A DNA stretch of 64,000 nucleotides from Nocardia elegans NBRC 108235 (GTDB lineage: Bacteria > Actinomycetota > Actinomycetes > Mycobacteriales > Mycobacteriaceae): positions 111,053 to 175,052 of the forward strand of contig NZ_BDBF01000013.1 of the NCBI RefSeq assembly GCF_001612845.1, read 5' to 3'. Position numbers and translations under genes: made by a program. The notes beneath the pieces were generated by a model. The model did no database searches, was not told where the DNA came from, and was given only the letters and a program-made list of their open reading frames with translations. Shown piece by piece: positions 58,788 to 64,000 of the stretch (position 1 is the stretch's first letter; every line of letters begins with the position of its first letter).

Positions 58788-59588
58788 TCAGGGTTTGCGC
58801 GCCACCGCGCCGTAGCCCGACACCGGCACGGTCGGCACCGGTTCGCCGGCCGGCCGGCGCCATCGTGTCAGGGGGACGAAGCCGGGCTCGAGCAACTCCA
58901 GCTCCGAGAAGATGGAGCGCAACTCGCAATGGTCGCGCGGGAAATACGGTACGGCCGTGACGTTTTCGTAGGTCGCGCACATCCGGACGAAATCGGCGCT
59001 GTCGGTGGTGCCGTCCCAATAGGCGAGGTAGCTGCCGCGGCAGACCCGCGCCATCGAATCCGCGACGACCGCGCGGAGTTCGCCGATGCGTTCGCAGTGG
59101 CCCAGCACACCCATGAACATCACCGCGACCGGACGGTCGAGATCGAGAATGTCTGCGGCACGGGCGAACAGCCGATCCGGTTCGCGCAGATCCGCATCCA
59201 GATAGACGGCTCGCGGATCGGTCAGCAGCGTCCGGCCGTGGGTGAGCACCAGCGGATCGTTGTCCACATAGACGACCCGGGCCGCCGGATTGCGCCGGCA
59301 CGCGACCTCGTGGGTGTTGTCCGTGGCGAGCAGCCCCGCGCCGATGTCGAGGAACTGGGTGATCCCGAGGTCGCCGGCGAGATGTTCGACCGCGCGCCGG
59401 AGAAAGCGGCGGCTCTCGGCCGCCAGGGCGGTAATACCGGGATCGAGTTCCGTTGCCGCGCTGCCGACCCGGCGATCGACCTCGTAATTCTGCCGTCCAC
59501 CCATCCAGTAGTTCCAGATCCGCGCGGTGTGCGGGATATCGGTCCGAATCTCACGCTCGCGGCTCGGCTGCTGCTGTCTTGGCGGCAC
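58788..59588 (-). CDS. DUF574 SAM-dependent methyltransferase, second copy
   Basis: 266 residues from GTG 59588, preceded by AGGAGGG at six bases; the frame continues to 59864 without support. Features match the protein at 15.0 kb: DIPHTARIWNYWMGGRQNYE, FLDIGAGLLATDNTHEVACR, VVYVDNDPLVLTHGRTLL, VAVMFMGVLGHCER, ending YGAVARKP. The substrate is unknown. It is divergent from a DUF397 gene and sits inside the HTH-DUF5753 island, which supports a functional link between these three families. Confidence 0.88.
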   Translation of the reverse strand: MPPRQQQPSREREIRTDIPHTARIWNYWMGGRQNYEVDRRVGSAATELDPGITALAAESRRFLRRAVEHLAGDLGITQFLDIGAGLLATDNTHEVACRRNPAARVVYVDNDPLVLTHGRTLLTDPRAVYLDADLREPDRLFARAADILDLDRPVAVMFMGVLGHCERIGELRAVVADSMARVCRGSYLAYWDGTTDSADFVRMCATYENVTAVPYFPRDHCELRSIFSELELLEPGFVPLTRWRRPAGEPVPTVPVSGYGAVARKP

Positions 59589-59893
59589 CAATTCCCTCCT
59601 GCTCCCGGTTCCGACGCTCGAGTCCCGTCCGGCGGTTGCCGATGCCGGGTGCGCGAGACGGTAACCGAAACGGTCGCATCCGGTGTGCGGATCGGCTGGG
59701 AATGTGCCATTCGCCCCGGTCGAGGCCCGAAACCGACCGGTCGGACACCGTTTTCGGGTGCTCGGAGGCCGGTTCGAAAGATGACGAGTCAATGGAAAAA
59801 GGACGGAAAAGTCCTTGTCGCCCTTGGTTTTTTGCGATTTTCCGGAGGGCTCGATCCGAGCCAACCCCCGTGCTATCGTTCAAAGCGTCGGTT

Positions 59894-59913
59894 TCAAATG
59901 CAAGTACATTTGC
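59894..59913. promoter_or_regulatory. Island motif copy 2
   Basis: TCAAATG-CAAGTA-CATTTGC: arms CAAATG/CATTTG are perfect. A further half-site CATATGCAAG follows at 59919-59928. It lies in the 431-bp space between the divergent DUF574 (start 59588) and DUF397 (start 60020) genes, 107 bp from the latter. Nothing else of note is seen in that space. Confidence 0.65.
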
Positions 59914-60019
59914 TCGAACATATGCAAGAGCTGAAGATAGGCATCAGCTCGATCAATCCGGATCGCCGAGTGTGGGCCACTGCTGCCGAGCTCGGCCACC
60001 ACGAACCCTGGAGACAGTC

Positions 60020-60250
60020 ATGACCGATTCCACTGCCACCACAGCCGGCCGCCTGTCCGAAGCCGCGTGGCGCAAGAGCACGTTCAGCAATCCGAGCGGG
60101 AACTGTGTCGAATTGGCCGATTTGTCCAATGGCCTGGTTGCCGTGCGCAACTCGCGTGATCCCGAGGGAGCGGTGCTCGTCTACACCCGCCCCGAGATCG
60201 ACGCGTTCCTCCGGGGCGCGAAGAGTGGAGAGTTCGACGATCTGGCCTGA
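60020..60250 (+). CDS. DUF397 protein
   Basis: 76 residues: AAWRKSTFSNPSGNCVELAD, LSNGLVAVRNSRDPEGAVLV, YTRPEIDAFLRGAKSGEF; a full DUF397 domain. ATG 60020 follows GGAGACAGTC. The HTH-DUF5753 gene comes 127 bp later on the same strand, so the gene order is reversed relative to the locus at 7.5 kb. Likely partner or antagonist of that regulator, by analogy with the WhiJ system. Confidence 0.9.
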   Translation: MTDSTATTAGRLSEAAWRKSTFSNPSGNCVELADLSNGLVAVRNSRDPEGAVLVYTRPEIDAFLRGAKSGEFDDLA

Positions 60251-60377
60251 TCGGCGGTAGCATGGCATTCGGCGCGGTGTCGGTACGCGACGAGGCAGAA
60301 GTTCCTGATGTTCGACCAGCTGCTCTCGATGGCTGTACCCTCATTGCCGGTGATCGTCGAGCATCGGAGTAAACCTC

Positions 60378-61277
60378 ATGATGGCAGAGCCCGTCCGGAT
60401 CGGCCGTGTGGATTCGCTTGTCGCCGAACGCGGTCCGACAGCGCTTCGGATCGCGGTCGGCGGACAGCTCCGCAAACTGCGGGAAGCCGCCGGTATCACG
60501 CGTGAGGCGGCCGGCGAGCACATCCGTGGCTCACACGCGAAGATCAGCCGACTCGAATTGGGGCGCACCGGTTTCAAGGAACGCGACGTTCGCGATCTGC
60601 TGACGCTCTACGGCGTCGACAACGTCGAAGAGCGTGAGATGTTCCTCGATCTGGTGAGCCGCGCGAACCAGCCGGGGTGGTGGCACAGCTACAACGATCT
60701 GCTGCCCCAATGGTTCGAGACCTACCTGGGTCTGGAACACGCGTCGAAGTCGATCCGTACCTTCGAAGGACAGCTTGTTCCCGGTCTGCTGCAGACCGAG
60801 GAGTACACCCGCTCGGTGGTGGCGCTCGGTCACGAGAACGCCGAGGCCGCCCGCCGAGTGGAACTCCGCAAGAAGCGCCAGGAAATCCTGGACCGCCCCG
60901 GAGCGCCGACGCTGTGGGCAGTCCTCGACGAAGCGGTGCTGCACCGGCCGATCGGCGGTGAGCAGGTGCTGCGCGCACAGCTCGATCACCTGGTCGAGGT
61001 CTCGATGAAGCCGAACGTGACCATCCAGGTGCTGCCGTATGCGGCCGGCGGCCACGCGGCGGCGGGCAGCTCGTTCACGATGCTGCGCTTCGCCGAACCC
61101 GAACTGCCCGATATCGTGTATCTCGAACAGCTCACCAGCGCACTGTATCTGGATCGCCAGCAGGATCTGGAGCTCTACCGCCAGGTCATGGACCGGCTCA
61201 GTGTGCAGGCCGAACCGCCCGAGCGGTCGCGGGAGATGATGAAGAAGGCCGCGGCCGGCCTGTCCGACCCTTCGTAG
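60378..61277 (+). CDS. HTH (Xre-type) DUF5753 regulator, second copy
   Basis: 299 residues. HTH at about 25-80 (ALRIAVGGQLRKLREAAGIT, AGEHIRGSHAKISRLELGRT), DUF5753 from about 105 (WFETYLGLEHASKSIRTFEG, LVPGLLQTEEYTRSVV, SALYLDRQQDLELYRQ). Start ATG 60378 or 60381 (tandem ATG). It is the most complete regulator of the island and the natural candidate to bind the repeated TGCAAGTACAT element. A strong terminator follows at 61338. Confidence 0.9.
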   Translation: MMAEPVRIGRVDSLVAERGPTALRIAVGGQLRKLREAAGITREAAGEHIRGSHAKISRLELGRTGFKERDVRDLLTLYGVDNVEEREMFLDLVSRANQPGWWHSYNDLLPQWFETYLGLEHASKSIRTFEGQLVPGLLQTEEYTRSVVALGHENAEAARRVELRKKRQEILDRPGAPTLWAVLDEAVLHRPIGGEQVLRAQLDHLVEVSMKPNVTIQVLPYAAGGHAAAGSSFTMLRFAEPELPDIVYLEQLTSALYLDRQQDLELYRQVMDRLSVQAEPPERSREMMKKAAAGLSDPS

Positions 61278-61337
61278 ACCCGCCGAGCCGGCATCGCGAT
61301 GCATCGATGCCTCGAAGACAGCAATGCCTCGAAGACC

Positions 61338-61373
61338 GCAGTAGCCGCCGACCCGAGGGTCGGCGGCTACTGC
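61338..61373. terminator. Strong hairpin terminator
   Basis: Perfect 17-bp stem: left arm GCAGTAGCCGCCGACCC (61338-61354), two-base centre, right arm GGGTCGGCGGCTACTGC (61357-61373), between the HTH-DUF5753 stop and the end of the convergent gene at 61386. A tandem ATGCCTCGAAGAC repeat (61307-61337) precedes it. Confidence 0.85.
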
Positions 61374-61385
61374 TTCCGTCCCGAT

Positions 61386-61664
61386 CTATTGTTTGATGCA
61401 ACTGGATGCGATGCGCCAGAAAGCTTCCGGTTGCATCGCGTCGAAATCCCAATCATTCACCATCGCGTGCGCGGTGGTGACGATGCGATCGATATCGAAA
61501 TCGTCGCGTGTGGCCGCGCCGGTGGACTCGACCGCACTGATGACGAAAGATGTTGCGGTTTCCCGCGAATTGTTGTGATGCCCGGTCCGGTTCCTGTCCA
61601 TCACTCCGAGCCGACCGAGGCCCATTGGCTGGTTCATACGAACGCCCCTGACGCCAGGCCGCAT
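61386..61664 (-). CDS. Small unknown protein with motif-bearing promoter
   Basis: 92 residues from ATG 61664, with GAAGGA six bases upstream; the frame opens at 61712. N-terminal part is basic (RPGVRGVRMNQPM); the C-terminal FDIDRIVTTAHAMVNDWDFD then AMQPEAFWRIASSC is helical and acidic/aromatic, of a type found in several small proteins of Nocardia regulatory islands. A motif copy lies about 100-120 bp upstream. Function unknown. Confidence 0.6.
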   Translation of the reverse strand: MRPGVRGVRMNQPMGLGRLGVMDRNRTGHHNNSRETATSFVISAVESTGAATRDDFDIDRIVTTAHAMVNDWDFDAMQPEAFWRIASSCIKQ

Positions 61665-61762
61665 GGTGTTTCCTTCGGCGAAAATTGGCTTCCGGTTCAC
61701 CCTACGGCTCACGGGTAGTCCCCTGCATTGCCTTGCAGCCCGAGTCTAGGGTGGCCGCGAGA

Positions 61763-61782
61763 TCATATGCAAGCACATCTGC
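61763..61782. promoter_or_regulatory. Island motif copy 3
   Basis: TCATATG-CAAGCA-CATCTGC, matching the other two copies at 17 of 20 positions. It is upstream of the minus-strand gene starting at 61664. Confidence 0.55.
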
Positions 61783-61789
61783 AACATCG

Positions 61790-62211
61790 AATCCCCGGTC
61801 AGGGGCCGGTTTTCGGCTGCTGATGGGTTGCTGCCGACCTTCGCGGGAGCCCTCTGTCCGGCAGGTGATCCGGCGCCGATTCCCATAGCGGGGGTGATAT
61901 ACCGACCGGCACGCCGGCCGGAGCGGGCAGGTGGCTTGCTGCGCTGTTTCCGCACGGACCGGACGGCTGGTTCCCTCGCCGAAAAATTATGGTATCGGCG
62001 CCGGGAAACGACACGCCGATCTTGGTCGAATGCGCTGCCGAGCGTGTCGGTGGTGTCCCGCGCAGCGGCCCCGGCGTGGAACCGGTTCTCGTTGCCGTGC
62101 TATATCTGCCTGGACCAGCAAGATCAGTCGCCGACGGCGAGCGCGGGCTGTCGCCGACGGTAGCCGCCCGCGGTGCTCACGGGCGGCGACCCGAGGAGAC
62201 AGGCGCGCGCG
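61790..62211. other. Interval without a supported gene
   Basis: 422 bp between the small gene and the thioesterase. Several frames are open but show neither family resemblance nor proper codon bias. AATTAT-containing DNA near 61984 could be a promoter region. No hairpins of note. Confidence 0.45.
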
Positions 62212-63054
62212 GTGGACAGCTCGCACGGATATTTCGCGGTGGACGGCGGGGGCTTCACCCCGAACCGGATGGCGGCCAGCCAGTGGTCGGCCGATCAGGT
62301 GGTCGGGCCGGCGCTGTGCGGGCTCCTGGCGCGAGCTCTCGACAACGAGCACGCCACCGACGGCTTCGTGCCGGTGCGGTTGACCGTGGACCTGTTCAAG
62401 CCGGCGCGCATGCACGAGCTGTCGGTCTCCACGACTCGTGTGCGCAACGGGAAGCGCATCCGGCTCGCCGATGCGGTCGTCATCCAGGACGGCGAACCCG
62501 CGGCACGCGCCTCGGTGGTCTTCCTGCAGCCGTCCGAGCAACCGCCGGGCGAGATCTGGACCCGGGAGCAGCAGCCGGTGCCGCCGTCGCTCGAGGTGGC
62601 GCCTCCCTCCGACCTGCCGAACGCGCCGCTGTGGCACAGCGACGATTCCGCGCACTGGTCGCGGGTGCCATCGGAACACGAGAACGGCAGCCGCAAACGC
62701 AGCTGGCAGCATCCGGTGAACGTGGTCGACGGGGAACGGCCCTCGCCGTTCGTGGTGGCCGCGATGGCCGCCGAGCAGACCAGCATGGTGACCAACTGGT
62801 CCAGTGCCGGGGTGGGCTTCATCAACACCGACCTGACGCTGGCCCTGGTGCGCATGCCCGAGGGCGCCGACATCGGTCTCGAGGCCGATAATCACTTGAG
62901 CCGCAACGGAATCGCCGCCGGCACCGCGACCCTGTTCGATCGGCACGGCACGTTCGGCAGCGCGATGATCACCGCGGTTTCCAATGCCGCCCGTCAGATC
63001 ACCGCGAGTCATCTCGACGGCGTGATCGCCGCGGCCGGCGGCGCTCGCCGCTAG
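62212..63054 (+). CDS. Acyl-CoA thioesterase-family protein (double hot-dog)
   Basis: 280 residues from GTG 62212 (GAGGAGA 13 bases upstream; 62173 is possible). Two hot-dog halves: FTPNRMAASQWSADQVVGPA, RLTVDLFKPARMHELSVSTT in the first, FVVAAMAAEQTSMVTNWSSA and GIAAGTATLFDRHGTFGSAM in the second, the layout of TesB-like thioesterases in mycolic actinomycetes. It would hydrolyse or bind acyl-CoAs. Single gene, convergent with the phosphotransferase. Confidence 0.82.
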   Translation: MDSSHGYFAVDGGGFTPNRMAASQWSADQVVGPALCGLLARALDNEHATDGFVPVRLTVDLFKPARMHELSVSTTRVRNGKRIRLADAVVIQDGEPAARASVVFLQPSEQPPGEIWTREQQPVPPSLEVAPPSDLPNAPLWHSDDSAHWSRVPSEHENGSRKRSWQHPVNVVDGERPSPFVVAAMAAEQTSMVTNWSSAGVGFINTDLTLALVRMPEGADIGLEADNHLSRNGIAAGTATLFDRHGTFGSAMITAVSNAARQITASHLDGVIAAAGGARR

Positions 63055-63072
63055 TCCGGCGGCCGGCGCCGC

Positions 63073-63897
63073 TCACCGGTCACGGTGGGCGGCCCATCGG
63101 CGGGCGGCGTCGCGCAGGCCGTGGGTCCACACGTTGGGACTGCGATTGGCCGTCGCGGTCCATTCCGCGGCGAGCGCGCCGGAGAAAATGCGCAGGTCGA
63201 GTTCGGACGCGGAGTGCCAGGCGGGGACCCGCGCGGCCCAGGACTCGGCGGCGGCCGGATCGTGGCCGGCGAAGACGAGCCAGACGATCCAGCAGCCGGG
63301 GTCGATCCACGGCGCACCCCGCGTCGCCCACGGCCAGTCCACGAGCCGGGCCTCGGCGTGGTCGATGATGACGTTGCTGTAGTTCCAGTCGGTGTGCAGC
63401 AGGGCGTCACCGGCGAACACCGCGGTGTCGGCGTCGTCGTCGAGATACGCGCCCCAGCGGACCTCGGCATCCTTGAGTTCCACCTCGGCGGGCGGGTGCA
63501 GCCGGTTCAGCGCGGACATCGCGGCCGCGGTGGCGGCGAGATCGGCGTCGACGCGGTAGTCCGCGAAATGTCCTGCGATGAACTCGAATCCGAGCAGATC
63601 CCACCCGCCGGCCGCGATCTGCCACCGTAACCTCGGGCCCACCGGAGTCACGTGACGAGCCAGCGCGGCCTCGCGGTGCTGGGTCCAGACCTCCGGATCT
63701 CGTTGCGGCACACCCTTGATGAAGGTCCGGCCCTCGGCCGTCTCGATCACCGTCGCGAGTTGGCTGCTGAATCCGGCGATCACCGAATCCGCCCGCGCGA
63801 CCGGACCGGTCACCGCTTCGACCGCCGCCCGGGTCGCCGCGGGCAGTTGTTCCCAGTTGCGCCGGCGCGAGGATGTCTGCGCCCGATCGACTGTCAC
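63073..63897 (-). CDS. Aminoglycoside-phosphotransferase-like kinase
   Basis: 274 residues from GTG 63897 (frame reaches 63978). APH fold: RTFIKGVPQRDPEVW (ATP-site Lys), the Brenner motif LLHTDWNYSNVIIDH (HxDxxxxN catalytic loop) at about residue 195, and LVDWPWATRGAPWIDPGCW (metal-binding D). Family members phosphorylate aminoglycosides, choline or other hydroxyl compounds; this one is an untyped actinobacterial branch. Regions right of it to 64000 hold only the probable promoter. Confidence 0.85.
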   Translation of the reverse strand: MTVDRAQTSSRRRNWEQLPAATRAAVEAVTGPVARADSVIAGFSSQLATVIETAEGRTFIKGVPQRDPEVWTQHREAALARHVTPVGPRLRWQIAAGGWDLLGFEFIAGHFADYRVDADLAATAAAMSALNRLHPPAEVELKDAEVRWGAYLDDDADTAVFAGDALLHTDWNYSNVIIDHAEARLVDWPWATRGAPWIDPGCWIVWLVFAGHDPAAAESWAARVPAWHSASELDLRIFSGALAAEWTATANRSPNVWTHGLRDAARRWAAHRDR

Positions 63898-64000
63898 CTT
63901 CGAAGAATTACCCCCGATGCCCTGCTCTGGCAAGGGAACTCGTTCATTCCACAGCCGCTTTCGGCAGCGTTCTTTCACCTGTGTTTTCAGGTGCCGTTTT

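Noticed and set aside
1..64000. CRISPR arrays, tRNA or rRNA genes, intact insertion sequences
   Set aside because: Looked for by eye (regular spaced repeats, cloverleaf ends, DDE-type transposase motifs) and none found; a covariance or HMM search would be decisive.

Overview
The window reads as chromosomal DNA from a mycolic-acid actinomycete, most likely Nocardia or a close relative. Base composition is very GC-rich with G/C-ending codons, and GTG starts are common. Telling gene families are three antigen-85-like mycolyltransferase/esterase paralogues, an Eis-type acetyltransferase, a GpgS-type glucosyltransferase, a PapA-like condensation protein, an F420-type Ddn-like oxidoreductase, a truncated 13E12/DUF222 gene behind a mycobacterial-type LexA box, and repeated DUF397, HTH-DUF5753 and DUF574 genes. 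No rRNA, tRNA, CRISPR array, intact transposase or integrase was seen. The assignment is inference from gene content, not from a database search.

Layout. 1-10 kb: small enzymes each next to a MarR-type regulator (VOC/MarR, MarR/ABM with two small membrane proteins), Tam methyltransferase, Eis, an SOS-controlled DUF222 remnant, then an accessory patch with an HTH-DUF5753/DUF397 pair, three overlapping or abutting genes (two with a decayed resolvase fold) and a 0.2-kb inverted-repeat element. 10-20 kb: an MgtC remnant, a SDR without the usual Tyr/Lys, a TetR-controlled DHA2 efflux pump, an Idh/MocA oxidoreductase, a DUF574 methyltransferase, a Baeyer-Villiger-type monooxygenase, a RibD-like reductase and a PucR-type activator. 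20-32 kb: AI-2E transporter, a divergent pair of mycolyltransferase-like paralogues, an ArsR-SRPBCC/RibD-like operon, GFA protein, a decayed TetR gene, two SRPBCC-type proteins, and a hydrolase operon divergent from a WYL regulator.

31-38 kb holds secreted proteins of unknown function, a BlaI/M56 sensor pair, an IclR regulator and the third mycolyltransferase-like gene. 38-44 kb is a probable envelope glycolipid locus: PapA-like acyltransferase, GT39-type mannosyl/arabinosyl-transferase-like membrane enzyme and GpgS-like glucosyltransferase in one overlapping operon, facing a large membrane O-acyltransferase with an SGNH domain. 44-50 kb: a TetR/Ddn-like pair, a GH3 beta-glucosidase with PA14 insert, and a Tat-exported neutral ceramidase. 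50-57 kb: TetR/alpha-beta hydrolase, a DoxX protein with an 11-residue-repeat tail, a universal stress protein, an MFS/MarR operon, an amino-acid permease and a lipoprotein with an HNH-like motif. 57-62 kb is a second regulatory island (HTH-DUF5753, DUF397, DUF574, small unknown proteins) with three copies of one operator-like motif. The window closes with a thioesterase and a phosphotransferase.

The most interesting items are the motif-linked HTH-DUF5753/DUF397 island at 58.4-61.8 kb, the resolvase-fold three-gene set at 8.8-10.1 kb with the adjacent inverted-repeat element, the DoxX-hendecad protein, and the many regulator/target pairs whose operators can be read directly as near-perfect palindromes.
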